In this document: positions 35,696-44,268 of the stretch, piece after piece
Layout of the letters: the number at the start of each line of letters is the position of its first letter
How positions within the stretch are numbered: position 1 is the stretch's first letter
Source of the DNA: Legionella spiritensis
Lineage (GTDB): Bacteria; Pseudomonadota; Gammaproteobacteria; Legionellales; Legionellaceae
Direction of reading: 5' to 3'
Assembly: GCF_900186965.1 (NCBI RefSeq)
Contig: NZ_LT906457.1
Location: 1,142,501-1,206,500, forward strand
DNA: 64,000 nucleotides
Translations under genes and position numbers: made by a program
Notes under the pieces: generated by a model
What the model saw: the letters and a program-made list of their open reading frames with translations, nothing else
Database searches by the model: none
Told to the model about the DNA's origin: nothing

Positions 35696-35739
35696 AGCGT
35701 CTTTTCTGGAATTTCATGGCCATGGCCATTTTGTTATAA
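35692..35739 (+). CDS. Possible 15-aa leader or gene remnant
   Basis: Begins with an ATG overlapping the preceding stop (ATGA) and encodes MKRLFWNFMAMAILL. That looks like the first half of a signal peptide, and TAA follows at once. The CDGSH gene starts 13 bases later behind its own GGAGAAAAAGG. It could be a translational coupler, a micropeptide or the remnant of a truncated exported protein. Evidence is only the overlap and composition. Confidence 0.3.
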   Translation: MKRLFWNFMAMAILL

Positions 35740-35751
35740 GGGAGAAAAAGG

Positions 35752-36018
35752 ATGTCTCACGAACCGGAAGATCCGCCGTTTTTCCCAATCGCATTTGATG
35801 TGGAAGCCGGAAAGGAATATCGCTGGTGCGGGTGCGGATTAAGTACTAATCAACCTTTTTGCGACAGGGACAATTGTGGCGAAAAATCTGTTCCATATAA
35901 GGCTATACTTACTGAAACGGTGTATTTTTGCGGGTGCAGGCACACGAAGGATCCGCCGTTGTGTGATGGCTCTCATGCCAGGTTATTAATGGCGTTCATG
36001 AAGAACCGGAAAAACTGA
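35752..36018 (+). CDS. CDGSH iron-sulfur protein (two CDGSH-like motifs)
   Basis: An 88-aa protein with two mitoNEET-type 2Fe-2S motifs. The second is canonical: C60-G-C62 ... PPLC71-D-G-S-H75. The first is C26-G-C28-G-L-S-T-N-Q-P-F-C37-D-R-D-N41-C42, with Asn and then Cys where the His ligand is expected. This cluster may have altered ligation. Bacterial tandem CDGSH proteins are small soluble redox or iron-sulfur carriers. The upstream thioredoxin/DsbD-like gene suggests a redox-linked operon. GGAGAAAAAGG precedes the ATG. Confidence 0.88.
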   Translation: MSHEPEDPPFFPIAFDVEAGKEYRWCGCGLSTNQPFCDRDNCGEKSVPYKAILTETVYFCGCRHTKDPPLCDGSHARLLMAFMKNRKN

Positions 36019-36049
36019 GTATTGCGGAGTTCATTGAAAGGGAATTTTC

Positions 36050-37618
36050 ATGATTGATCAGCAAATAAAGAGAAAAATTGTTAATACAATCAGTAGTTAT
36101 GAAGAAAAATGCGACCATTTGCGAATTGAAATTAACACGCTTAAATCGGCCTTGAGTGAATTATTGACTTTGCCGACCGGCGTTGACGATGAGGTAGACA
36201 GGCAATTACTCAATCTTCAGGAAGATATTACGACCGGAAAGGATCCGGATAATATTCAACAACGGATCATAGCGCTGGTTGAAATGGTGAAGGGATTAAA
36301 ACGGAAGCCGGACAGCCAGCCGATAAATATCCGGCGGTTTATCAGGCAAAGTACGGATTTGTTACAGGATATGGTGGTGCAGTTGAAAGACAGTCAACTC
36401 CTGGCGAACATGGAGCAGATGTTTCAGGACAACCCTGACGATGAGCAACTGATGAACAGGCTGGTCGCCTTGCTTGGACAATGCAACAATGTTCTGGCGG
36501 AAAAAACAACCGGTTACCGACAACAGAATAATGAGGATAACCCCCGGCACGATGGTAAGGAGATCGGGCCGCAGGACGTGGTCATCAGCCGGGATGTGAA
36601 TCAGAGTCTGGAAAAATTACTGGCCCATCTTGCAATTCCGGACGAACTTGGTAAAAAGCTGGATGAACTCAAAGCCTTTCTGCAAGGAAAAATAACCGGA
36701 GAATTATTACCGCGTGTCATAGACGGGCTTACAGAACTGGTGATTGACGCGTTTAGTCTGGAACAGAATCAGTTCAAGATTTTTTTATGCGATTTAACAA
36801 CGCAACTGCATGATTTTGATAATTATCTGCTCTCGACGAATATCAGGAACAAGGAAGCGAGGCAAAATGTAACGCTGCTGGAAAGCGGTATTCAATCCAA
36901 TATCAAGGAAATCAAAAAGCATGTCGACAACTCAACCGGTATCAAGGAATTATCCGGAAAAATACATCAAAATTTGCTTACCATGGGGCAGCGTATTCAG
37001 GAATATACCAAAGAGGAAGAGAAACGGTTTCAAGATCATGAGAATGAAGTAAAAGCACTAAAGGAACAGTTAATGGAAGCCGAGCGGCACGCCCGGGAGA
37101 TCCAGAACGCACTGTCCTTTCAGCAGGTCAAATTGCATCAGGACAGTTTAACCGGACTACCGAACAGGGCTGCCTATGATGAAAGTATATTCAACGCGTA
37201 TCAGCGTTGGCAGCGAGGTTTTGGAGAGCTGTCTCTCGCTATTGCCGATATTGATCACTTCAAGGCCATCAATGATAATTATGGTCATCTGGCCGGCGAC
37301 AAGGTGTTGCAAAAAGTGGCGTCTATTTTTAAAAATTCTGTCCGGGAAACGGATTTTATTGCTCGTTACGGTGGTGAGGAATTTATTTTCATTTTTGAAC
37401 GAACCTCACAGGACAACGCCAAATCCCTGATCGAGACGTTGCGTCGTAAAGTGGAAAAATGTCAATTCTGTTATAGCAATGAAAAAGTTGATGTCACCGT
37501 GTCCTTTGGCATGACAGTCTTAAGGCCGGGTGAAGACCTGGAAACGTTGTTCATAAGAGCCGATACCGCCATGTATAAGGCCAAGCGGGCAGGGCGTAAC
37601 CGTGTAGAAACGTTATGA
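36050..37618 (+). CDS. Diguanylate cyclase with long coiled-coil N-terminus
   Basis: A 522-aa cytoplasmic protein that should make c-di-GMP from GTP. Residues 1-350 are helical and charged, with a strong coiled coil at about 310-352 (EEEKRFQDHENEVKALKEQL). No PAS, GAF or membrane sensor is seen. The GGDEF domain begins DSLTGLPNRAAYDE. Metal-binding ADIDHFKAINDNYGHLAGDKVL precedes the active-site GGEEF at 441-445. An inhibitory I-site RETD at 432-435 is present. CQFCYSNEKVDVTVSFG and DTAMYKAKRAGRNRV finish the domain. The catalytic residues are intact. It follows the CDGSH gene by 31 bases, with GGGAATTTTC before its ATG. Confidence 0.92.
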   Translation: MIDQQIKRKIVNTISSYEEKCDHLRIEINTLKSALSELLTLPTGVDDEVDRQLLNLQEDITTGKDPDNIQQRIIALVEMVKGLKRKPDSQPINIRRFIRQSTDLLQDMVVQLKDSQLLANMEQMFQDNPDDEQLMNRLVALLGQCNNVLAEKTTGYRQQNNEDNPRHDGKEIGPQDVVISRDVNQSLEKLLAHLAIPDELGKKLDELKAFLQGKITGELLPRVIDGLTELVIDAFSLEQNQFKIFLCDLTTQLHDFDNYLLSTNIRNKEARQNVTLLESGIQSNIKEIKKHVDNSTGIKELSGKIHQNLLTMGQRIQEYTKEEEKRFQDHENEVKALKEQLMEAERHAREIQNALSFQQVKLHQDSLTGLPNRAAYDESIFNAYQRWQRGFGELSLAIADIDHFKAINDNYGHLAGDKVLQKVASIFKNSVRETDFIARYGGEEFIFIFERTSQDNAKSLIETLRRKVEKCQFCYSNEKVDVTVSFGMTVLRPGEDLETLFIRADTAMYKAKRAGRNRVETL

Positions 37619-37635
37619 CCGATTGGGAACAGACA

Positions 37636-37660
37636 CGACAGCCTTTTTCAAAGGCTGTCG
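37636..37660 (+). terminator. Perfect 11-bp hairpin after the cyclase gene
   Basis: CGACAGCCTTT (37636-37646), loop TTC, AAAGGCTGTCG (37650-37660), 18 bases after the stop. No T-tract follows, so it is a possible but incomplete intrinsic terminator. Confidence 0.4.
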
Positions 37661-37728
37661 GCGAAAGGCACTTGATCTATGCGGATTGATTTGGGATCAT
37701 CCGGTTATTGAGATTTTACAGTACCAGT

Positions 37729-38733
37729 ATGGCAAAATTAATTGATATACCTATTGTTGTGGAGAGTGGCCGGAAATACAAGACTGCCCATGGGGTAGTG
37801 GCCATCAAGGATGGTGTCAAATCCGCAGGCGCTTTGAGCGAACGTTTGCCCAAGCCTAAATGGCTGCGTATCACCAATCACACCAGTCCGGCGTTCCAAC
37901 AGGTTAAGGAACAGGTTGCCAAACACAAACTGGCTACCGTTTGCGAGGAAGCCAAATGCCCCAATATGGCGGAATGCTGGTCGCATGGCACGGCGACCAT
38001 TATGCTGATGGGAGCTGTTTGTACCCGGGCTTGCCGATTCTGCTCTGTGGATACCGGTAATCCTCATGGCTGGCTCGATAAGGATGAACCGGAAAATACC
38101 GCCCGTACCGTTGAACTGATGAATCTGGATTACGTCGTTTTAACCTCGGTTAATCGCGATGATTTACCGGACGGCGGCGCACGGCATTATGCCGATACCA
38201 TACGAGCGATTAAGGCAAGATGCCCGCGAACGAAAATCGAGGCGTTGACGCCGGATTTTCAAGGTGTTGAAGCGGATGTTGCCGTTCTGCTGGATAGCGG
38301 CGTGGATGTGTTTGCGCAAAATGTCGAAACCGTGCAAAGACTGACTCATCCGGTGCGAGATAACCGGGCCGGCTATTGGCAAACATTGAATGTTCTGGCA
38401 TTTGCCAAGAAATATCGTCCCGATGTTCTGACCAAAACCAGCCTGATGCTCGGACTTGGTGAAACCGATGAGGAAATCATCGCTACCATGGATGATTTGC
38501 GTAAACAAAACATTGATATTCTCACTTTGGGGCAATACCTGCAGCCGACAAAAAATCATTTACCGGTGGCGCGTTATGTGACACCTGAGAAATTTCTCGA
38601 GTTTCGGGACATCGGTTTGTCCAAGGGTTTTTTTGAAGTGGCTTCCGGCCCGCTAGTGCGTTCCAGCTATCGCGCTGATCGAGTGTTCAAGCGTGACAAC
38701 CTTGGTTTAAATGAAGCCGGCCAGGCTCTATGA
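37729..38733 (+). CDS. lipA: Lipoyl synthase
   Basis: Radical-SAM enzyme that inserts two sulfurs into octanoyl groups on carrier proteins. The 334 aa carry the auxiliary-cluster cysteines [13 protein letters not shown] and the radical-SAM motif CTRACRFC, then [15 protein letters not shown] and [21 protein letters not shown]. The C-terminal SSYRADR is a LipA-specific signature. A TTG at 37708 is in phase; the ATG at 37729 gives [14 protein letters not shown] and is preferred. The last codons and TGA stop (38723-38733) lie within the left arm of a repeat element, so the C-terminus (EAGQAL) may have been set by that insertion. lipB is not adjacent. Confidence 0.95.
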   Translation: MAKLIDIPIVVESGRKYKTAHGVVAIKDGVKSAGALSERLPKPKWLRITNHTSPAFQQVKEQVAKHKLATVCEEAKCPNMAECWSHGTATIMLMGAVCTRACRFCSVDTGNPHGWLDKDEPENTARTVELMNLDYVVLTSVNRDDLPDGGARHYADTIRAIKARCPRTKIEALTPDFQGVEADVAVLLDSGVDVFAQNVETVQRLTHPVRDNRAGYWQTLNVLAFAKKYRPDVLTKTSLMLGLGETDEEIIATMDDLRKQNIDILTLGQYLQPTKNHLPVARYVTPEKFLEFRDIGLSKGFFEVASGPLVRSSYRADRVFKRDNLGLNEAGQAL

Positions 38734-38942
38734 ACCATTTTTTTACAAAAGAACGGTAGCCCATAAGGAGGCCTGTGGCCGTATTGCGGATTTCATGGTT
38801 CAATATTGCATCATGAGAACAGGTGGGCGCCTAAGTGGACGTTGCTTTCCCGCATTTCGGCTTCACCTTCATGACGGGCTACAAATAAGGGACAAATCAT
38901 ACGCTTTTTTCAGCTGTAATTAATTTTGTTCACGGAACCTAA
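38723..38942. repeat. Inverted-repeat element, type A, complete, overlapping the lipA end
   Basis: Left arm AGGCTCTATGAACCATTTTT from 38723 and right arm TAATTTTGTTCACGGAACCT ending 38940, followed by AA (CTAA 38939-38942). The type A core GTAGCCCATAAGGAGGCC...ATGACGGGCTAC is at 38756-38882. Size and arrangement match the 34169-34387 copy. The lipA stop TGA lies in the left arm. Confidence 0.8.
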
Positions 38943-38969
38943 CCTGGCATTAGTAATAAAGGGATTATT

Positions 38970-39737
38970 ATGTATCAGCAAGCCATTGTTCGACAGCCTT
39001 CTCCATCTTTGATAGATGGTATTACCTCGGTTAATTTCGGCAAACCGGATTACAACAAGGCTTTGTTGCAGCACCGGCAATATATTGAAGCCTTGCGGTC
39101 ATGTGGCGTGGAAGTGACGGTGTTGCCGCCTGATGACTCTTTCCCGGACTCCTGTTTTATTGAAGATCCGACCCTGTTGACGGAAAGCCTGGCCATTTTG
39201 ACGCGCCCGGGTGTGTCATCCAGACTGGGGGAAGTCGCGTTGAACAAAGCGGCCGTGCAGTCTTTTTATGGGGACAAAATAAAGGAAATTCACGCGCCGG
39301 GAACGGTGGAGGGCGGCGATGTGTTGCGTGTCGACAATCATTTTTACATTGGTTTATCTGCCCGTACCAATCATGAGGGCGCGAAACAACTTATAAAAAT
39401 TCTGGATCAGGCCGGCTACAGCGCATCGGTTGTCACTCTCAAGCATGTGCTTCATTTAAAAACGGGTGTCAGTTATCTGGACAATGGTGATTTGCTGGTG
39501 AGTGGCGAGTTCCTCCATCATCCTGCGTTTCAGCATTTGAAGCGGCATGTGATTGATGAACAGGAAAATTATGCCGCAAATTGTATTTTTGTGAACGGCA
39601 CGGTGCTGTTACCGCAGGGATTTCCGAAAACCCGTCGTCTGATTGAACAACATCTCGGTTATCCGGTTCTGGAAGTGGATACCGGCGAATTTCGCAAGGT
39701 AGACGGCGGATTGAGCTGCCTGTCTCTGAGATTTTAA
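38970..39737 (+). CDS. Dimethylarginine dimethylaminohydrolase-like amidinohydrolase
   Basis: A 255-aa member of the guanidino-group modifying superfamily, closest in layout to DDAH. DDAH hydrolyses Nω-methylated arginines to citrulline and methylamines. DSCFIEDPTLL holds the substrate-binding Asp/Glu, and APGTVEGGDVLRV the core EGGDVL. His162 lies in VLHLKTGVSYL and the nucleophile Cys250 in GGLSCLSLRF, close to the C-terminus as in DDAH. TTCRKV-type EFRKVDGGLSC is conserved. The next gene, 36 bases on, is an amino-acid permease. The pair may take up and break down an arginine derivative, possibly host-derived. It starts 27 bases after a repeat element. Confidence 0.88.
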   Translation: MYQQAIVRQPSPSLIDGITSVNFGKPDYNKALLQHRQYIEALRSCGVEVTVLPPDDSFPDSCFIEDPTLLTESLAILTRPGVSSRLGEVALNKAAVQSFYGDKIKEIHAPGTVEGGDVLRVDNHFYIGLSARTNHEGAKQLIKILDQAGYSASVVTLKHVLHLKTGVSYLDNGDLLVSGEFLHHPAFQHLKRHVIDEQENYAANCIFVNGTVLLPQGFPKTRRLIEQHLGYPVLEVDTGEFRKVDGGLSCLSLRF

Positions 39738-39773
39738 AATGACGCCAATCAACCGCCACTTTTCGCTTCACGA

Positions 39774-41099
39774 ATGAAAACCCAACAGAGCCTGGGCACG
39801 CTCAGTTTAATGTTGATTACCGTGGGCTCGGTGGATAGCATCCGTAACCTTCCGGCTGCGGCGTTATCCGGCGATTCAATTCTCTTGTACTTTTTTGTAG
39901 CGTTAACCTGTTTTTTACTGCCGACAGCCGTGATTTCTATCTGGTTTGCAAATCGCCATCAGGACGGCATTTACGAGTGGGTCACGGTCGGTCTCGGGGC
40001 GCGCAAGGGATTTCTCGCCGTCTGGTTTCAATGGATGCAAAATATTCTGATCTACCCGACGTTGTTCAGCTTTATCGCAGGCGTGTCGTTGTTTACCCTG
40101 GCGCCGCAACTGGCGGAGAATAAATACGCCTTGTTTCTTATTATCAACGCCTTGATCTGGTTTCTGACCTGGGTGAATATCAAGGGCATTTATTTGTCGG
40201 TCCGTCTGAATACTTTTTGTACGATCATCGGTTTAATTATTCCTTTTCTGATGATTCTTGCCATGGGAATTTACAGTGTTCTGTCGGGTTATCATCCCGA
40301 AGGTTGGCAAGCCAGCGGGGGAGGACATGGCGGATGGTCCTCTTTGACCGCTATCATACTATCGTTATGCGGTGTTGAAATTGCCGGGGTACATAGTCGG
40401 GAAAGTACAGCCGGAGCCTTCACGAAAGCCATTATCCTGGCTGTTCCCGTTATTTTCTTAACCATGTTGTTTGGCACGTTAACTATCTATCGTCTGATAG
40501 CTTCCGCGCAGTTGAGTCTGGTGAATGGTATCGCGCAAGTCGTCGCGATTTTTTTTAGTAAAATACATGGCCGGCAATTTGCCGGGCTCTTTAACCTGCT
40601 GATCGTTATCGGTTGTATTGGTTGTGCGAACAATTGGTTAATCGCACCGGTGAAAGGTCTTTTATTTTCAATGAGCCATGCCGATAAGGGCGAACGCCTA
40701 TTGACGCGATCCCCTGAGAAGCTCTTGTTAATACAAGCCGGGTGCGTCTCATTACTCAGCACATTATTTTTGCTGCTGCCGGCTATCAATGCCTCTTACT
40801 GGTTGATGCTGGTACTGGCTACCCAAATGTATTTATTAATGTATAGCCTGATGTTTATCAGCGCTATCCGCCTGCAGTTATCCGGCAAGCAGCCGGTACA
40901 GCCGATGATTTTGTTTTTTTCCGCCCTTGGTCTATTGACCGTTATCGTCCTTATGCTGGTAAGTTTTGAACCGCCTTCATTAATTGATAGCGGTTCGCGG
41001 CTCCATTATGGCTTGCTCATGGGATTGTGTTTGTTGTTCCTTTCATTTGCTTCTTATTGGGGCAGGGAAAAGTGGTTGAACAAGAGGCCGATTTTATAA
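39774..41099 (+). CDS. APC-superfamily amino-acid permease
   Basis: A 441-aa inner-membrane protein with about 12 membrane spans. The first span carries TLSLMLITVGSVDSIRNLPAAALSGDS, the helix-1 substrate-site region as in the glutamate/GABA-antiporter (GadC-like) branch. LCGVEIAGVHSRES lies in the middle and NNWLIAPVKGLLFSM later. Substrate cannot be read from sequence. It is 36 bases downstream of the DDAH-like gene and probably cotranscribed. The ATG at 39774 has no strong ribosome-binding site. An A-type repeat palindrome follows the stop. Confidence 0.85.
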   Translation: MKTQQSLGTLSLMLITVGSVDSIRNLPAAALSGDSILLYFFVALTCFLLPTAVISIWFANRHQDGIYEWVTVGLGARKGFLAVWFQWMQNILIYPTLFSFIAGVSLFTLAPQLAENKYALFLIINALIWFLTWVNIKGIYLSVRLNTFCTIIGLIIPFLMILAMGIYSVLSGYHPEGWQASGGGHGGWSSLTAIILSLCGVEIAGVHSRESTAGAFTKAIILAVPVIFLTMLFGTLTIYRLIASAQLSLVNGIAQVVAIFFSKIHGRQFAGLFNLLIVIGCIGCANNWLIAPVKGLLFSMSHADKGERLLTRSPEKLLLIQAGCVSLLSTLFLLLPAINASYWLMLVLATQMYLLMYSLMFISAIRLQLSGKQPVQPMILFFSALGLLTVIVLMLVSFEPPSLIDSGSRLHYGLLMGLCLLFLSFASYWGREKWLNKRPIL

Positions 41100-41121
41100 T
41101 ATTTGATTCGGGAAGATGGAA

Positions 41122-41204
41122 CCCGCATTACAGCGAAGCCTTCATGACGGGCTACACATGTTTATAAAAAACGGTAGCCCGTAAGAAGGCCGCAGGCCGT
41201 AATG
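41122..41204. repeat. Rearranged type A repeat halves forming a palindrome
   Basis: CCCGCATTACAGCGAAGCCT...ATGACGGGCTAC (41122-41155) is a right half. It is followed after 18 bases by GTAGCCCGTAAGAAGGCCGCAGGCCGTAATG (41174-41204, in parts), a left half. The two are back to back, the opposite of the normal order, so ACGGGCTAC and GTAGCCCGT pair as a 9-bp hairpin. It may act as a terminator after the permease gene. Confidence 0.65.
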
Positions 41205-41209
41205 TCTGC

Positions 41210-41419
41210 TTATGGACGTCTAAAATAAGAATCCACTGTGGTATTTTTGTGGAAATTTCCAGGGGTGATGTCTTTTAGTCTCCAGAATTGTCCAGCCTTA
41301 ACATCACTCAGGGCGTTTTTGATTTCCTGTGTATAAAATATTCTTGTGACTTCACGGTTTGCACTATCGTCTTTTATATAGTCTTTGATAAATTCGCGAG
41401 TGTGTTTGAAAAATTTCAT
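41210..41419 (-). CDS. Small protein of 69 aa, unknown
   Basis: Begins MKFFKHTREFIKDYIKDDS and is charged and helical, with a basic C-terminus (NTTVDSYFRRP). It has no signal peptide and no family is recognised. It is kept as a probable gene because AAGGA lies seven bases before the ATG on the minus strand and because the frame has a balanced composition unlike the surrounding shadows. A GTG directly precedes the ATG. The remaining gap to the gene at 41649 is AT-rich and may contain divergent promoters. Confidence 0.5.
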   Translation of the reverse strand: MKFFKHTREFIKDYIKDDSANREVTRIFYTQEIKNALSDVKAGQFWRLKDITPGNFHKNTTVDSYFRRP

Positions 41420-41648
41420 CACTGTTTCCTTAATGTCGATATTTTGCCACGTGATTGTATCAAAAATTTAAAAGAAGCGCATGATGTGTAATGGAAGGCT
41501 TGTTTGTGTTGCTATTGTCCCAATCGGTGTTTCACGGAACATATTAATAGCGGAGTTACTGTATTATTCAAATTGATGATGAGTAATCCCATTATCTATG
41601 ATAATTTGATTTATTGTGATACAGTGTGCGCAATATTTATAGCATAAC

Positions 41649-42596
41649 ATGTATTTTATGAGAAATATTACCTTTATATTATTGCTTCTTATATCCTCCA
41701 TCACACAAGCAAAAAATATCATTGTTGATTATCAGAGAATTTTTCTTCCAGTGTACACGGCAGATGGTCAATTACTTATGGCACTACGTGTATTTAAAAT
41801 GAATGACGTTCCGTCATTTTTAGTGGTTAATCCCGATAATTTAGAAACCAAGGTGATACCTATCCAGAAATTATATCCCCGCCAGGCAAAACAACAAAAA
41901 AAGCCTGGTTACTTTACGCATTGGAACATTGCCAGCACTCGTTATTATCAATTATTAAATAAAAATACTGCGTCACCTTATCCTTTAAAAAATCAGGGAG
42001 TTACTCATGCTGAACATGCAGAAAAAGGTAACGTCTTAACTATAGACCTATGTCCATCTAGCAAGCCTTTTGAAACTGAATTTTTTAATGGTCTGATTAA
42101 ATTATCTGATAAAGCTAAGGAACCCATTCCAATCACCATTGCCATTTCTGGCATGTGGTTAATTGAGCATCCAAATGAATTTCAGTGGTTGTTAACGCAA
42201 GAAAAAAATGGAAAATTACTTATTACCTGGGCTAATCATTCTTTTAGCCATGCTTATTATTCTGATCTTCCTTATTCTCAGAATTTTTTACTCTCTGAAG
42301 GAACAAACTTGGATATGGAAGTGCTCTTGACTGAAAAATATCTTTTAGAAGAAGGCGAATTTCCTTCGGTATTCTTTCGGTTCCCCGGGCTTGTTTCTGA
42401 TAATTCTTTGATAAAGAAAATTAAGCAATATGGGCTTATCCCTTTAGGTGCTGACGCATGGCTGGCCAAGCACCAGGAAATTACGCCTGGCGGCATTATT
42501 TTGGTTCATGGCAATAGTAATGAGCATGAAGGTATTGTTGAATTGACCCCGCAGTTGCAACGGCTGGAATTGGTTGATATTAAAAATAGTGTATAA
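41649..42596 (+). CDS. Divergent polysaccharide-deacetylase-like exported protein
   Basis: A 315-aa protein with signal peptide (MRNITFILLLLISSITQA from the second Met at 41658). The N-terminal 120 residues are unfamiliar. From about residue 128 it follows the NodB/CE4 deacetylase plan in a changed form: LTIDLCPSSKPFE where TFDDGP is usual, TWANHSFSHAY (the HxxxH metal motif), VFFRFPGLVSDN (the RxPY motif) and IILVHGNSN (the final His motif). Only the first of the usual two Asp of motif 1 is present, so catalysis is uncertain. Codon use is AT-rich compared with neighbours, suggesting acquisition. It stands alone, before a convergent POT transporter. Confidence 0.7.
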   Translation: MYFMRNITFILLLLISSITQAKNIIVDYQRIFLPVYTADGQLLMALRVFKMNDVPSFLVVNPDNLETKVIPIQKLYPRQAKQQKKPGYFTHWNIASTRYYQLLNKNTASPYPLKNQGVTHAEHAEKGNVLTIDLCPSSKPFETEFFNGLIKLSDKAKEPIPITIAISGMWLIEHPNEFQWLLTQEKNGKLLITWANHSFSHAYYSDLPYSQNFLLSEGTNLDMEVLLTEKYLLEEGEFPSVFFRFPGLVSDNSLIKKIKQYGLIPLGADAWLAKHQEITPGGIILVHGNSNEHEGIVELTPQLQRLELVDIKNSV

Positions 42597-42679
42597 AATT
42601 CGGTGGTGGGGTGATTGGTCAACAGAATCTGGCGTACCGAACGTGCTATAACTTATCTAACCTGTAATGCGTCCAATGA

Positions 42680-44182
42680 TTACACCAGAATAATGCCTCG
42701 TTGTTTCGCTCGTTTTTTAATAATGACGGCGGTTAACCACATCAAAACCCCGAGTGTCACTGCCGCCAGACCGAGCAGCCAATAATAGTTCTGATAGATG
42801 GGAAGGCTTTGTGCCGGCGACGTTATCGTGTCGGGAATGGCCACCAGGCCAGCCAACTGGCCTGAAATAGCGTTGGACAGGGAACTCGCCAGATACCAGA
42901 CCCCCATAGCGAACGCGATGGTTCGGCCATCGCAATAAAGGCCAATCATACTTAATCCCACGGCGCTCACCCATAATTCCGCCAGTGTGATGAGTACATA
43001 AGTCAGGCCGATGTAATTCCCGTTGACCAGACCGTGATCGGCTTTTGATGCAGCCAGAGCCATAAGTAACAGGCTGACGCCGGCCAACATGGTTCCTGCG
43101 GCAAACTGATAGGGGATAGTGAAACGAGGGAACAGACGATAAAAACGGGGAATCTGGGTTCCTAACAGGATAATTAACAATGGATTTAATATCTGGTAAT
43201 GCGCCGGTGAGATACGGATACCAAGCAAATGCAGATTGGAGTTTTTTTCGGCAAACAAGACCAGGGTGCTGTTCATTTGGTTGTAAATTACAAAAAATAT
43301 CACGGCTTCCACAATTAAAAGCAACGCTATCAATTGTCTGTAACGTGTTTCTCCGGATAATGTCAGGGTTTTGATAAAAAACCACACTATCCCCATTCCG
43401 CATCCGGTGCTGATAATGAGTGTCGCAATTTGTATATGGGAGTAGGCAAACAGGGTAAAGGTATAAATAGCGGCAATATAAGCGAAAAGCCGGTATTTCG
43501 CCTGGAGTGACATCGGTTGGCAATCCTTTCCCCAGACGACATTGTCGTAGATGGCGTATCGTCTGGCGAAATTCAATGCCGCCAGGGATTTTCCAATAAA
43601 CGCAACGGTTAAAACGGATAAGGGGCCATATGGGCTGTCTAGTAGGGAAGGGGCCAGCAGTGTGGCGAGCAAGGCGCCCACGTTAATAGCCATATAGTAA
43701 AACGTCATGGCGGATTTGGCTTTGATGGCGTCGTCGCTGTAAATGGATGAAACCATACTGGATGAGGTTCCCATCAGGAGGGAGTTGGTTGCCGGAATAA
43801 GGGCGTAGGCGGCTACAAATAAAAAATCGCCGAAATAAGACAAGGTATAACCGCTGAGCATGATTAAAAGATAGGCGAACGCCAGCATGAAACTACCCAG
43901 CAGGATAGCGCGCCGTACCCCTAAAACCTGATCCGCCATAAATCCGCCGACAACAGGCATTAAATATCCGGTAGCCTGCGCGACACCGATAAAGGCGTAA
44001 GCTTTCGCCTGACTGTATCCCAGGCCATGGACAAGAAGGGGACGGGTTAAAAACAAAATCAGAACCGTATTTAACGCATAGACGGAAAACTGGCTCCAAA
44101 AGGTGATGAGAACAATATTATGGGTTTGATGCTGGCGGATATCCCAAACGGGTAGTTGTTTCTTCACCGCTTCATAGAACAC
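42680..44182 (-). CDS. POT/PTR-family proton-dependent oligopeptide transporter
   Basis: A 500-aa inner-membrane protein of the POT branch of the major facilitator superfamily with 12-14 spans. The start has NIVLITFWSQFSVYALNTVLILFLT. VVGGFMADQVLGVRRAILLGS is the loop between helices 2 and 3. TFYYMAINVGALLATLLAP is the PTR2 FYxxINxG signature. ISPAHYQILNPLLIILLGTQ, and LAELWVSAVGLSMI late in the protein, are typical. The usual ExxERFxYY of helix 1 is replaced by FWSQFSVYAL, so proton coupling may differ. It imports di- and tripeptides in studied homologues. GGAGATAATGTG precedes the ATG. Confidence 0.88.
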   Translation of the reverse strand: MFYEAVKKQLPVWDIRQHQTHNIVLITFWSQFSVYALNTVLILFLTRPLLVHGLGYSQAKAYAFIGVAQATGYLMPVVGGFMADQVLGVRRAILLGSFMLAFAYLLIMLSGYTLSYFGDFLFVAAYALIPATNSLLMGTSSSMVSSIYSDDAIKAKSAMTFYYMAINVGALLATLLAPSLLDSPYGPLSVLTVAFIGKSLAALNFARRYAIYDNVVWGKDCQPMSLQAKYRLFAYIAAIYTFTLFAYSHIQIATLIISTGCGMGIVWFFIKTLTLSGETRYRQLIALLLIVEAVIFFVIYNQMNSTLVLFAEKNSNLHLLGIRISPAHYQILNPLLIILLGTQIPRFYRLFPRFTIPYQFAAGTMLAGVSLLLMALAASKADHGLVNGNYIGLTYVLITLAELWVSAVGLSMIGLYCDGRTIAFAMGVWYLASSLSNAISGQLAGLVAIPDTITSPAQSLPIYQNYYWLLGLAAVTLGVLMWLTAVIIKKRAKQRGIILV

Positions 44183-44268
44183 ATTATCTCCTTGTGTAAA
44201 TCATATCCTGGCCGGCTGGTCTTTAGTTTTGTCGCCAATCGGGTTTAAAACGGGTTGGAAAACATATC

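Noticed and set aside
39774-41099. Permease named as a glutamate/GABA antiporter (GadC)
   Set aside because: The fold and helix-1 motif fit the APC superfamily, but no glutamate decarboxylase is adjacent and the substrate cannot be read from sequence.
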